From Planctomycetaceae bacterium (GTDB lineage: Bacteria; Planctomycetota; Planctomycetia; Planctomycetales; Planctomycetaceae), in contig JAGQQE010000016.1 of NCBI GenBank assembly GCA_020426345.1, forward strand, positions 1 to 36,598: a stretch of 36,598 bases of DNA, in the 5' to 3' direction. Position numbers and translations under genes: made by a program. Each line of letters begins with the position of its first letter. Positions within the stretch are counted from its first letter, which is position 1. This document shows positions 8,007 to 16,688 of the stretch, one piece after another. Under the pieces are notes generated by a model. It was not told the DNA's origin and did no database searches. It saw nothing but the letters and a program-made list of their open reading frames with translations.

Positions 8007-11000
8007 TTACCTGAGTTTCCAGAGTGTTCTCGGCGACCATTCACGAGTTTGCCACTGCTGCATGTATTCCGAGAATGTGTCCGATGAACCTGTCTGCTCA
8101 TCGATGTTGATCGTCTCCGGATACTGGTTCATGGATCGGGACGGATAAGGTTCGCTGGACTGACCATAAACTGTATTCAGGTCGGCATCTTTGTCCCATC
8201 CAACGTTGTACAGAATAAAGTCTCGCTTCCAGCCCTCGGGCACTCTGCCGGTTGGTACCGCGAAATTCAGAGTCAGCTCATCACCGGGTCCCATGACAAC
8301 CATTTGATCGTCTGCGTCATGGATCAGCGGCGTTGTATCGCCGTAACGCGTGAATCGGCCCATCATCGCGTGCCACCGAGGCTGTGTTGATACTGCCTGA
8401 TAGTCATAGCCTTCAGGTGCATAGCCATTCCGGAACAAAGCGTTGTCGGCATACGTGCGGGCAGAGAAGCCACGGTAATGAAGATCAGCACTGATGAACG
8501 TGCAATCCTGAACAATCGTTTCTGCGTCCTGTTCGTCAACGATGAAGAAAGCTGTGTCCCAGTAAAGCTCCATGCTTGATGTTATTCGGAACCGGAAATC
8601 GTCTGTGAGAAATACATCAGACAAGTCAATGACCATGGCCTTTGTTTTTCCGCCTGGAAATCCAATGAATGGACGCGCGGTCTTCCATTGTCCCTCAGTA
8701 TCAATGACTTCAAGAGATGGTGGCATCGGGCCCTGCAGGGATCGATTCTGGGAGAGGCCTGCGTTTATCGATGTGTCCGTAGGAAAGACCCAGCCGATCA
8801 GCACAAGTCGCAGGCTATGAGGCCGGTTTGGCAATCCCGGGTCAAATTCCATCGTCCATTGGTCCGTCAGACCCTGAACGATGCGTTGTTCGAAGGCTTT
8901 CGTATAGTTCCCATCCTGTGACTTCAGGGCGGGTAACAGATCATTGCCACGACCGTCAGTCACTGACGCTGGCAAGTGCCGCTTTTGCACGGTGTGAATG
9001 CGATGGGCCGCCATTTGAGGCGATCCGACTTTTTCATTTGTGAAGATGGATACATCTGCCGGATGGTCCACGGCAACCAGCTTGACTTCGTCAAAGTAGG
9101 CGGCTTCCCAAAGTTCTTCAGTAAGTTGCAGAGTGTACTGCTGATCTCTTTCGGCGAGCTGTTCCCCCGGAATCAGCAGGTATTCCCAATCGCGTGTTGG
9201 TGCGAGGTCACCGTTTGCCTGAACCAACCCGATGGGAGCGGCCCAGAGGCAGTCACTGAAGAATTCGAACTGCGTTCCGTTCCAGGTGTAAATATACGGG
9301 CATGATCCCTTGAGGATTTGTGGATGCAATGCTCCCACGTGCGGCTTCAGAAGATTCGGAACCACAATATTCTGAGGGACGCCGTCGGTCCATATGACTC
9401 TGACAGCATCCGCTTTCGGTGCATCCCCGATTCCAAGATGCAACCTTGGTTTGTCGATGATTAACGATTGTCGGTGAGTCCCTGCGATACATTCCATGAC
9501 GCCACCGATCGCGTGCATGTTCACCCGCTGCGAAGGAAACTGTTCGGGATTGCCTTCACTCCTGGCCACGATATCCAGCCATCCGTTTGTATTGCCGCCT
9601 TCGTTGCTCAGCAGATGCAGCGAATCGCTGGTCGCCACAATCAAATCCAGATCACCGTCATCGTCTGCGTCGGCAACTGCGATGGTCCGGGCATCCAGAT
9701 CATCAGCAATCAAGCCAGTGATTTCCGAGAATGATCCATCGGCCAAGCCGCGAAACAGCCTGACCTTGCCGGCTGCCAGTGCGATGATATCCGGAAATCC
9801 ATCGTTGTCGATATCCTCTGCAGCCATGCTGGTTACGGCATCTGTCGTGACGATCTGCTTTCGAAGCAAAGACATTCTGCCCGTCATCGAAGTGGCTGTC
9901 ATTGTCACAGTCAGGCCCTGCGGGCCGCAGGTCAGCAGGTCCCAGCTTTGATTCCTGTCACAATCCAGGATCCTGACCTCCGATGCCGCGGGCACCTGTT
10001 CAATTCCGTCCGTGTCGGTCAGCCAGCGGAAGCGACTGTGCAGCATGTTCTGTAGAGTACCGGCCGCGCCATCGAGGCTGACTCCAACAAGATCCATCGC
10101 GACATCACGATTCCAGTCACCGATTGCTAACGCCGAAATCGGATATTCTGGTGCAGCGATGCTTTCTGTCACGATTTCAAATCCAGAGCGTTCCAGATTC
10201 AAAATCACAGTCAGGCCTGCTTCAGTTGCGGCGATGATATCCAGGTCTCCGTCCGCCTCGATGTCAGCCACTTCCACATCGTTGATCGTTGCGGGGAGGT
10301 TGATCTGGGTGATGGTTTCCAAACTGCGTACGTTGTCATCGGTCGCGTTGTTTCTGAACAGGCTGATCGTAGTTGCATGCCAGGCAATCACGTCCAGGTC
10401 TGCATCAAACCAGCGATGCTTGCCAGCCGGGTCCGTCACAGTCCTGCGATCTCCATCGCGATCACGCAGTAATACCGGGGCCTTCAAATCAGAAATCATT
10501 CGATCAAAATCGCGGTCCAGGTCGGCCAGCTTGAAGCCACTGAAGGGAAGTTCGCCGGCAGCTTCTGCAATGGCCGTCCATTTGTCCGTTTCCACATCGC
10601 GCGCATAGATTTGAATCTTTCCCTGCGAGCATACAATCAGGTCGTCCACACCATCCAGATTCATGTCCTGAAATTCAATCTGCGACACTGCCTGAACGCC
10701 GGGCAGTCCTTCGCCCCTGGTGAACGATTGAATGACAATTTCGGAATTGACTGTCAGCAGGCCAGCTGCCTGCAGTTGTTGAACAGTATCGCTTTCGAAA
10801 TCGGTCAGCACATAGTCCAGCAGATTGCGGTCAATCCGTCTTCGGTCAATCTGTGTTGCCAGTTCCGGCAACATCAGGTTTTTTGTGATCATGGCCGTGC
10901 CCATCAGGGCAGCGTGATTCGTGCCATCGAAACCCGCCATTGCTTTGTCAATGACTTCCAGCAAGTCGGTCTTCCGCTGTTTAACGATGGATGCATTCAG

Positions 11001-11777
11001 CGGTGCGACCAGGCTTCGAGCCGAACGTATTGTCTCTGGTATTTTCCTGGCTGCCTCCTGGACCATTGGGTCTTTGGAATTGAGTCCAAGCGCCTGACGT
11101 TCCAGTAATTTGTGGACGACAAACATGTTGTCCGGTTGTAGTTCATGGGTTTTGATGAGTGCATTAATGGGGCCAGCTGTATCGTTGAAATCGCGATGCC
11201 CTTCCATTGCCGCTGCCAGAGCAAACCAGTACTCCGGAAGGTTGCTGGCTTCTGCCGCTTTCCTCAGCAAATCAATTCCTTCTGCGGCCGTGGATTGTTG
11301 CGGTGAATCGCTGTGAACTAACAAACGCCCGAGCATATGGTCGGCCAGCAACGCATCCTCAGGAGAGGCTGCCCGCATTGCTGTGATTGCTTCTTTTGCA
11401 CCTGCGATGGCTGCAGCGTAGGCATCCGGATCGCTCGATTGAGAGAATGGGGATTCGCGATCCAGTAGCGCCAGGACGCGTTCAACTGCCAAATTTCGTA
11501 AAGCCGCTCGATCCTGAGGCAGGAGCTTCGCCAGTGCGGTCAAAGCTTCTTCTGCCGGAGCCCACTCTTTGTTTTCCAGATGCCCAAGCCCCCTGGTCTT
11601 GAATTCAATGGCCTGGCGGAGATCTTCGGAGGTTAAGGACTTCGTTGCGGCCTTGTTGGGAGACGCATCGGTCACGGGATCTTTTGACGATTCGACGTCG
11701 TTGCGACAGCCGGTATTCAGGCCGAATAGACTCGCCATACACGCAATTCGAATCAGGTTGCGAACTTCCATAGCCAT
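8007..11777 (-). CDS. Giant lipoprotein: TPR + FG-GAP/VCBS propeller + ASPIC/UnbV
   Basis: A 1256-residue protein. The lipobox LNTGC puts the lipidated cysteine at residue 24. Residues about 50-230 are helical TPR-like repeats. Residues about 366-725 hold FG-GAP/VCBS blades with Ca-binding DxDxDGxxD motifs (DMNLDGVDD, DIEADGDLD, DIDNDGFPD, DADDDGDLD). Residues about 733-808 match the ASPIC/UnbV module (NMHAIGGVMECIAG...LHLGIGDAPKADAVRVIWTDG). The last 440 residues, starting LKGSCPYIYTWNGTQFEFFSDCLW, form a further conserved-looking region of unknown role. The architecture belongs to the CRTAC1-like family, thought to act in extracellular adhesion or binding; no function is proven here. The start is supported by GGAAAG upstream. 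It appears to be a single-gene unit. Confidence 0.87.
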   Translation of the reverse strand: MAMEVRNLIRIACMASLFGLNTGCRNDVESSKDPVTDASPNKAATKSLTSEDLRQAIEFKTRGLGHLENKEWAPAEEALTALAKLLPQDRAALRNLAVERVLALLDRESPFSQSSDPDAYAAAIAGAKEAITAMRAASPEDALLADHMLGRLLVHSDSPQQSTAAEGIDLLRKAAEASNLPEYWFALAAAMEGHRDFNDTAGPINALIKTHELQPDNMFVVHKLLERQALGLNSKDPMVQEAARKIPETIRSARSLVAPLNASIVKQRKTDLLEVIDKAMAGFDGTNHAALMGTAMITKNLMLPELATQIDRRRIDRNLLDYVLTDFESDTVQQLQAAGLLTVNSEIVIQSFTRGEGLPGVQAVSQIEFQDMNLDGVDDLIVCSQGKIQIYARDVETDKWTAIAEAAGELPFSGFKLADLDRDFDRMISDLKAPVLLRDRDGDRRTVTDPAGKHRWFDADLDVIAWHATTISLFRNNATDDNVRSLETITQINLPATINDVEVADIEADGDLDIIAATEAGLTVILNLERSGFEIVTESIAAPEYPISALAIGDWNRDVAMDLVGVSLDGAAGTLQNMLHSRFRWLTDTDGIEQVPAASEVRILDCDRNQSWDLLTCGPQGLTVTMTATSMTGRMSLLRKQIVTTDAVTSMAAEDIDNDGFPDIIALAAGKVRLFRGLADGSFSEITGLIADDLDARTIAVADADDDGDLDLIVATSDSLHLLSNEGGNTNGWLDIVARSEGNPEQFPSQRVNMHAIGGVMECIAGTHRQSLIIDKPRLHLGIGDAPKADAVRVIWTDGVPQNIVVPNLLKPHVGALHPQILKGSCPYIYTWNGTQFEFFSDCLWAAPIGLVQANGDLAPTRDWEYLLIPGEQLAERDQQYTLQLTEELWEAAYFDEVKLVAVDHPADVSIFTNEKVGSPQMAAHRIHTVQKRHLPASVTDGRGNDLLPALKSQDGNYTKAFEQRIVQGLTDQWTMEFDPGLPNRPHSLRLVLIGWVFPTDTSINAGLSQNRSLQGPMPPSLEVIDTEGQWKTARPFIGFPGGKTKAMVIDLSDVFLTDDFRFRITSSMELYWDTAFFIVDEQDAETIVQDCTFISADLHYRGFSARTYADNALFRNGYAPEGYDYQAVSTQPRWHAMMGRFTRYGDTTPLIHDADDQMVVMGPGDELTLNFAVPTGRVPEGWKRDFILYNVGWDKDADLNTVYGQSSEPYPSRSMNQYPETINIDEQTGSSDTFSEYMQQWQTREWSPRTLWKLR

Positions 11778-12223
11778 CCAAACTTTCCGAACCAGGCCGC
11801 TTCAACATGTATGGTGGGAGCGGCGTCTGACGTCAACAGGATTCAGTGGCGGCGCCCCCTGCCAGATTTACGAAGAATACCGAATCTGTACGAACGAAAA
11901 AGCCGAGCATACCTTAGTTTTGTTCTCGCTTGCTCGCCCGTTCATCGCAATAAGCCCGGCATGGGGAAGGAGATTCGGTGGACTTGCCCTCGACGCGTCA
12001 GTGAATGCAGGGGGCCGGAAAAGCTCTCGCTGATCACTCGGCTGGACGTAGAAGCGACGCCTGACTGGAGTGCTGCCTCCCTGACAAGCGTCGGCCGAGC
12101 GAGAAGAGTAGGCTGAGCCGGAAGGCAACACCACGATAGAAAGCACTTCGGATTGCGAACGCAGCGACGTGTGAGTGCCTCGGTCGCCCGGTAACGTACG
12201 CACGCAATCTCCGTTCGTGCGGA
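11778..12223. other. 446-bp stretch without a convincing gene
   Basis: This lies between the start of the giant lipoprotein gene and the stop of the ExeA-like gene, so it should hold the lipoprotein promoter and the 3' end of the ATPase transcript. The open frames here (longest 154 codons, partly inside the lipoprotein gene) have no protein-like composition. A short inverted repeat GCGACGC (about 12054)/GCGTCG (about 12089) is present without a T-run. No promoter could be defined confidently. Confidence 0.5.
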
Positions 12224-13039
12224 TCAGGCGGCTGCTGGCATCAGTTCGTGACTGATGGCATCGATTTCTGATTCCGTGATCTGATCAAGCTGATCCGCGT
12301 ATCCAACCAGTAACGCCATGTCGGCCAGTCTGTTAAGCCTTCGCGGATTACCGCCCGTGACTTCGTAAAGGCGGTTCACGGCGTCGTCGGTGAAAATCGG
12401 TTCCGTAGATCCGGCCGCCTGTAAAGCAGATCGAACGTAGTCCTGCGTTTCTGTCAGTGTCAAACCCTGCAATGCGGCCGTCACAGCGATCCGGTCGCAA
12501 ATTTGAACATGCTTGCGAAGTTTTGCGGACAGCACAGGCTGGCCCGCGACAATGATCGATAAACGGATGGATTCTTCGGCATCACAGATGCTTAACAGCG
12601 GCTGGATTACCTGCATTAAACAGGCGTCGGACATCTGATGAGCGTCGTCGAAACAGATTAAAGTCTGCTTGCCGTCGTTCGTCAGACGGATCAGGCTTGA
12701 TCGGATTGAATTCAGTAGTGAGTCGGTCGGCAGGTCGATGTTCCTGACCGCTTCTTCATTCTGAAGGTCGGCCGTGATGATGCGAAGCAGCTCAACCGGA
12801 GCAAGCAAAGAGAACGGCACGTAGACGATCGGAGAAAACCCGCTCGATGCAAACGACTTCATCAGGCTGGACTTGCCGGTCCCCGATTGTCCAATCAGCA
12901 TTCCTATGCCCAGACTATTGTCCATGCAGTATTTCAGACGCAGTTTTGCTGCCTGTTGAGAATGGTTGCGGTACATCGCAGACGTGTTTATACGCTGAAT
13001 GAACGGCTTGTGGGTCAGATTCCAGTAAGATTCGTACAT
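12224..13039 (-). CDS. ExeA/GspA-type AAA ATPase
   Basis: A 271-residue P-loop ATPase. The N-terminus MYESYWNLTHKPF matches the start typical of ExeA/GspA and related proteins. Walker A is at 50-58 (GQSGTGKSS), Walker B at about 127-132 (TLICFDDAH), then a sensor strand SIIVAGQP and a C-terminal lid with GGNPRRLNRLADMAL. In Aeromonas ExeA works with membrane protein ExeB to move the type II secretin through peptidoglycan; related ATPases (TniB, MuB) act in transposition. No transposase is nearby. A short single-pass membrane protein is encoded 64 bp upstream on the same strand, which echoes the ExeA-ExeB arrangement. Unlike long ExeA proteins (>500 residues), this one lacks a C-terminal peptidoglycan-binding domain. 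Role in secretion is inferred. Confidence 0.85.
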   Translation of the reverse strand: MYESYWNLTHKPFIQRINTSAMYRNHSQQAAKLRLKYCMDNSLGIGMLIGQSGTGKSSLMKSFASSGFSPIVYVPFSLLAPVELLRIITADLQNEEAVRNIDLPTDSLLNSIRSSLIRLTNDGKQTLICFDDAHQMSDACLMQVIQPLLSICDAEESIRLSIIVAGQPVLSAKLRKHVQICDRIAVTAALQGLTLTETQDYVRSALQAAGSTEPIFTDDAVNRLYEVTGGNPRRLNRLADMALLVGYADQLDQITESEIDAISHELMPAAA

Positions 13040-13103
13040 GCCGGATATTTCCAGTCAACGTTTCACAAGGAGGCTGTTTGCAAATCAGGATTTGTGGTCA
13101 TGT

Positions 13104-13682
13104 CTACGGAACGGGGTTGATCGCTCCGCGAAAACGAATCCCGGGAGAATCGTGGCCCTGTGGAGCCGAATGATCGACGGTTCCGTAGAAAGTTCGTTCG
13201 CCCGCGCCCGTAAGATGAACCGGTAGCGTCTGCCGATGCGTCTGGTAGACGTCTGCAGAATCGAATTGTTGGGGTTCCTGACCGGTGATCGCCTGATCGG
13301 ATACAGGGATCTGAAGAGGAGGCATTGTTTCCGGTGGGGACTGAAATGCTGCGTCGCTGAACGGGTTGGTCGGTTCATCTTGGATAGCGACAGGGAACGC
13401 TGAAACCATGTCTTCCTGAGAATCACTCTGCTGCACCACCGGCGCTTCCGTAACAGAATCAGGCGGTGGCGTTTCGGAATAGACCAGTCCCATCATTGCG
13501 AGAATGACAACTGCGATTGCTGGCCGTCTGTGTTCAAGCGGCCACAGTAATGCCAGCTGGACGCGAGTGGGCACGTTCGATCCTGAAGGATGTGAGGCCG
13601 CTGCATTTGATTCAACTTCAGCCCCGGCGATGGCTGATTTGCCTGATGCAATTCCTGAATCGGCCGATTGTTGGTCGATCAT
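13104..13682 (-). CDS. Single-pass membrane protein, possible partner of the ExeA-like ATPase
   Basis: A 192-residue protein. I place the start at ATG 13682, with GGGGGA about 6 bp upstream; the frame stays open to 13919 but that extension is Arg-rich and not protein-like. Residues about 1-50 are cytosolic and Ser/Ala-rich. One hydrophobic helix (RRPAIAVVILAMMGLVYS, about 52-69) follows, then a Pro/Gln/Ser-rich low-complexity stretch and a short C-terminal part (LPVHLTGAGERTFYGTVDHS ... GIRFRGAINPVP). The topology, one helix plus a proline-rich periplasmic linker and small C-terminal domain, is the layout of GspB/ExeB, but I see no clear T2SSB sequence match. The ExeA-like gene follows after 64 bp. 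Function inferred from context only. Confidence 0.6.
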   Translation of the reverse strand: MIDQQSADSGIASGKSAIAGAEVESNAAASHPSGSNVPTRVQLALLWPLEHRRPAIAVVILAMMGLVYSETPPPDSVTEAPVVQQSDSQEDMVSAFPVAIQDEPTNPFSDAAFQSPPETMPPLQIPVSDQAITGQEPQQFDSADVYQTHRQTLPVHLTGAGERTFYGTVDHSAPQGHDSPGIRFRGAINPVP

Positions 13683-14122
13683 CCCTGGTCCCCCGCACCG
13701 CATCCCTGCAGTGTTGCGCGTTTTTTGCCGAAGAGGCAAGACGCAGTTGGTCGACATTCGAACGATTGACGACCGGTAAATCCAACGTGGAAGCATTCCC
13801 ACCGGAATCCGCGCACGATTGTCGTCCAGCGAAATTCCAGCGCCCCTGGGTCTTGATCGGCCTGTGAATGGACGGAACTTGACGAATCTTCGGATTGGGA
13901 GATCCTGAAGTACGACCATCGCAGCCTGTTGAAAAGCGGGACTGGCTCGAGCAGGAGACCTTAAAACACGGCGGTTTACGGCCGTCCTGCGTGCCTGTCC
14001 GATTTTTCAACGGACCGATTGCCGTCGACAGAAGCGAAATTGCTTCAGCCCCGGGAAACAGGGAGTCTGAAGGACTGGCTGTCCCACAGGGCTGCATTGC
14101 GATTGGCTGAGAACTACGGAGC
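13683..14122. other. 440-bp intergenic stretch holding repeat copy 1
   Basis: Between the start of the membrane-protein gene and the stop of the TIM-barrel gene, both on the minus strand. It contains the 93-bp dispersed element at 13923-14015 and the likely promoter of the 13682 gene. Frames on either strand are short and lack coding character. Confidence 0.55.
13923..14015 (+). repeat. 93-bp dispersed structured element, copy 1
   Basis: This is the partner of 30776-30884 in opposite orientation. A 24-bp block (13937-13960) is identical in both copies, the first 38 bp differ by one mismatch and one gap, and the remainder is recognisably related (shared AAACACG, GTGCCTGTCC, TTCAACGGAC). The ends form an imperfect inverted repeat (CCTGTTGAAAA at 13925, TTTTTCAACGG at 14003), so the whole unit can fold back. 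On the minus strand it lies 107 bp beyond the stop of the TIM-barrel gene and contains ACGGC-N8-GCCGT followed by GTTTT, a terminator-like hairpin. It has no coding capacity; a REP- or MITE-like element is the best general description. Confidence 0.8.
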
Positions 14123-15157
14123 TTATCCGCCAACCAGACTGAACGCTTTCCTCATGGCAGCGGCGGTCGCAGTACAGGCTGCGTCGTTATCCAGCTGATT
14201 CAACGCGGCATTGAATGGTTCTGAACGCACCGGGCCGTCATACCCCAATTCTTTGAGAACGCCAAGAAAGCCCTTCAGATCGATAATGCCGGTGGCGGAT
14301 GGTAACTCTCTGCGGCTGTCGATCTGCTCGTCGATCGCAATATCAGGTGGTGCGTCATTCAGGTCACATGCAACAATATCCTGGTTGGTCAGCGTACGCA
14401 GATCATCCAGTGTTTCGTGAGATGTAAACCAGTGCCAGCTGTCCAGCACAAAGCCCACATTTGGCTCTCCGATTTCAGTAATCAATTCTTTCGTTTCGGG
14501 CATCGTGTGGATGAAACTGTGGCGAGTCGAAGCCCACAGTGTCTTTGGTCCGACGTATTCCATCCCGAATCGCAGGCCGTTGTCTCCGAGAATCCGAACA
14601 ACTTCCCGAAGTCGCCGGGCGTGCTGTCGAAAGTTGCTGACGTAAGTCATTGAGTCATGAAACGGCTTCAGCCAGGTGCCCACGCGTGTCACCCCAGCCT
14701 TCTGGAGCCCCGTCGCGATCCTGGGCAGTTGTTGCAGGCCGGTGCGAAATGTCTCTTCGTCATTGCGGAAATCAACCGGGAGCCCAGCGGCACCCCATTG
14801 GACATTTTTGTCCTTCATTGATTCCAGCAATTGCTCCCGGCCATTATCGTCGAGCCCGGAAAGAAAACCGGGGTCGGGACTGACAGATTCGAAACCATAC
14901 TTATGTGCGAGTTCAATGGTTTCGAGCTGGTTCGACTTCACGCCGATGGCGCCGGGCGTGAGATCCATGGTGAACTGTCTGGAATTGGCTTCAATTCCGG
15001 GTGCTGACGATTTCCCCGAAGCATCGGTTGTCGAAGCCGCTGTCCCTGCGAACGACGACGCAGGTCTCAGCACGCTGGCGTGAGTGCCGTGGGCGATCCA
15101 GCTTAGTCCGGCAGCGGTGGTACTGGACAACAGTTTTCTTCTGGTCAAGTCTGGCAT
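14123..15157 (-). CDS. Sugar phosphate isomerase/epimerase-like TIM-barrel protein, Tat-exported
   Basis: A 344-residue protein starting with a twin-arginine-like signal (TRRKLLSSTTAAGLSWIAHG, about residues 5-24). The rest fits the xylose isomerase-like TIM-barrel family: metal-ligand regions are suggested by RFGMEYVGPKTLW, GFVLDSWHWF and VACDLNDAP, and the C-terminus by GYDGPVRSEPFN. Family members are metal-dependent isomerases, epimerases or endonuclease IV relatives; exported versions are abundant in planctomycetes and are thought to act on carbohydrates, but the substrate cannot be read here. It starts 60 bp after the aminotransferase stop on the same strand, so co-transcription is likely. 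Family call is good, reaction unknown. Confidence 0.85.
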   Translation of the reverse strand: MPDLTRRKLLSSTTAAGLSWIAHGTHASVLRPASSFAGTAASTTDASGKSSAPGIEANSRQFTMDLTPGAIGVKSNQLETIELAHKYGFESVSPDPGFLSGLDDNGREQLLESMKDKNVQWGAAGLPVDFRNDEETFRTGLQQLPRIATGLQKAGVTRVGTWLKPFHDSMTYVSNFRQHARRLREVVRILGDNGLRFGMEYVGPKTLWASTRHSFIHTMPETKELITEIGEPNVGFVLDSWHWFTSHETLDDLRTLTNQDIVACDLNDAPPDIAIDEQIDSRRELPSATGIIDLKGFLGVLKELGYDGPVRSEPFNAALNQLDNDAACTATAAAMRKAFSLVGG

Positions 15158-15217
15158 CTTCTTGAATCCCCTGACAGCGCGTTGTGTGGTACCGAATGGG
15201 AAGTCACTTATCCGCTT

Positions 15218-16486
15218 TCATGAGTTCACGGGGTAGGCTTCGCTCAGCCGGAATTTGGGATGGTCTTCCAGCCATTTTGTAATGCGGTCCTGTCGTGACA
15301 GTGCGACGGGAATAAAATCAACTGCCTGCTGCAGTCGTTCGTTAGGTTCGGCACAGCTGAATCGCAGGAAGCCTCCACCCGCCTCGCCGAAACATTCACC
15401 TCCCAGACACGCGACGCCAAAATCATCGTCAGCGCCTTCCAGAAGGTAAAGTGCGAGTCCGTGGCTGGTGATACCAAGTCGATTGCAAATGGGCGCTACA
15501 TTCGGAAACACGTAGAACGTGGCAGTGGGATCCAGTGCATGAAAGCCTTCGATCCTGTTCAGGGCTTCGGTCAGCAGGACCACTTTGTCCCGAAATTTTT
15601 TCATCACCTCATCGCGTTCGGCAGTGTCACGTTCGAGCGCCGCTTTGCCTGCGAGTTGCACAATCGGCGGGGTACAGGAAAGTGTGGTGTTAATCATCTT
15701 GCTGATGGCATCGGTAATTGCTGCTGAGGAGACGCAGAACCCCAGCCGCCAACCGCTCATCGAATATGATTTACTAAAGGTGTAAGCTGCCACACACTGG
15801 TCCAGCATTCCGGGCTGGGCAGCCAGTGAATGGTGCTGGCCTTTCCAGATCATGTGACAATACGGTTCGTCACTGAAAACAGCGACGTTTCTGCCACGAA
15901 TGACGTCCGCAATATCGCGCAGGTCCTGTTCGGTCGTGATTCCGCCCGTTGGATTGTGGGGACTGTTCAGGAAAATCGCGCGAGGCGAAGGGTCGTTGTT
16001 CAGAAAGTCCTCGATGTCGCTCACCTGCGGTCGGAAGGCTGTTTCCTGTTTGAGGGCCTTCAGGACGGGTCGGGCTCCACGCCTCTGGATATTCGGCAGG
16101 TAGGTTGGAAAATAAGGGCTGAAAACCAGGCACCCATCTCCCGGTCCCAGAAAAGCTTCACAGAAGAACTGTTCGAAGACTTTGGCTCCTGGCCCGACAG
16201 CAATATTCTCTGCGGCGGCAGGAATCGCGAATTCATTCCGGACGAATGTTGCTGCCGCCGTTCGAAATTCCGGCAGGCCTGGTGACGGGCAGTAGTGCGA
16301 CTGGTTGTCGTGGATGGCTTGAAGCCCCGACTGGCGAGCGAATTCGGTGCTGTTGAAAGGGCTGTCACCGATTTCCAGTTCGACAACGTCCTTCCCCGCT
16401 GCTTTTAATTTTCGTGCTGCCGCCAGGACTGTGAAGGCAGTTTCAACACTCAATGATTGAGCAAACTCGCTCAGCTGCGCGCTCAT
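15218..16486 (-). CDS. Class I/II PLP-dependent aminotransferase
   Basis: A 422-residue fold-type I aminotransferase. An AGAGG site precedes the ATG at 16486 with about 6 bp spacing. Visible PLP-site residues are the NSPHNPTG motif (N178 near position 174-181), D206 and Y209 in SDEPYCH, the Schiff-base lysine K239 in TFSKSYSMSGWRLG, and the substrate-carboxylate arginine R375 in FLRFSCAE. Such enzymes move amino groups between amino acids and 2-oxo acids; aspartate-like and aromatic specificities share these motifs, so the exact substrate is open. It lies 202 bp downstream of glgC and 60 bp upstream of the TIM-barrel gene on the same strand. The C-terminal tail (about 390-422) is somewhat extended. 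Confidence 0.92.
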   Translation of the reverse strand: MSAQLSEFAQSLSVETAFTVLAAARKLKAAGKDVVELEIGDSPFNSTEFARQSGLQAIHDNQSHYCPSPGLPEFRTAAATFVRNEFAIPAAAENIAVGPGAKVFEQFFCEAFLGPGDGCLVFSPYFPTYLPNIQRRGARPVLKALKQETAFRPQVSDIEDFLNNDPSPRAIFLNSPHNPTGGITTEQDLRDIADVIRGRNVAVFSDEPYCHMIWKGQHHSLAAQPGMLDQCVAAYTFSKSYSMSGWRLGFCVSSAAITDAISKMINTTLSCTPPIVQLAGKAALERDTAERDEVMKKFRDKVVLLTEALNRIEGFHALDPTATFYVFPNVAPICNRLGITSHGLALYLLEGADDDFGVACLGGECFGEAGGGFLRFSCAEPNERLQQAVDFIPVALSRQDRITKWLEDHPKFRLSEAYPVNS

Positions 16487-16688
16487 GTCGACCTCTTAAA
16501 ATCGGGTAGGATTGGTACAGGCGAGATTCAACCGGATTGATTTGTGAAAAGCAAGTCACAGAGCGCAGCGCAAAAGGACGTGCTGTGACTGCAAACCAAC
16601 GTGGATAAGCTCATCACAAATGGATGGTGAGCGTTCAGCTGGTGCGTCGATACTGGTGCAATGATCAGAGCGATTCTGCGGCGTTCTT

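Noticed and set aside
10012-10608. 198-codon Ser/Arg-rich frame on the plus strand
   Set aside because: Antisense to FG-GAP repeats of the giant lipoprotein; the Ser/Arg richness mirrors Asp-rich codons on the other strand.
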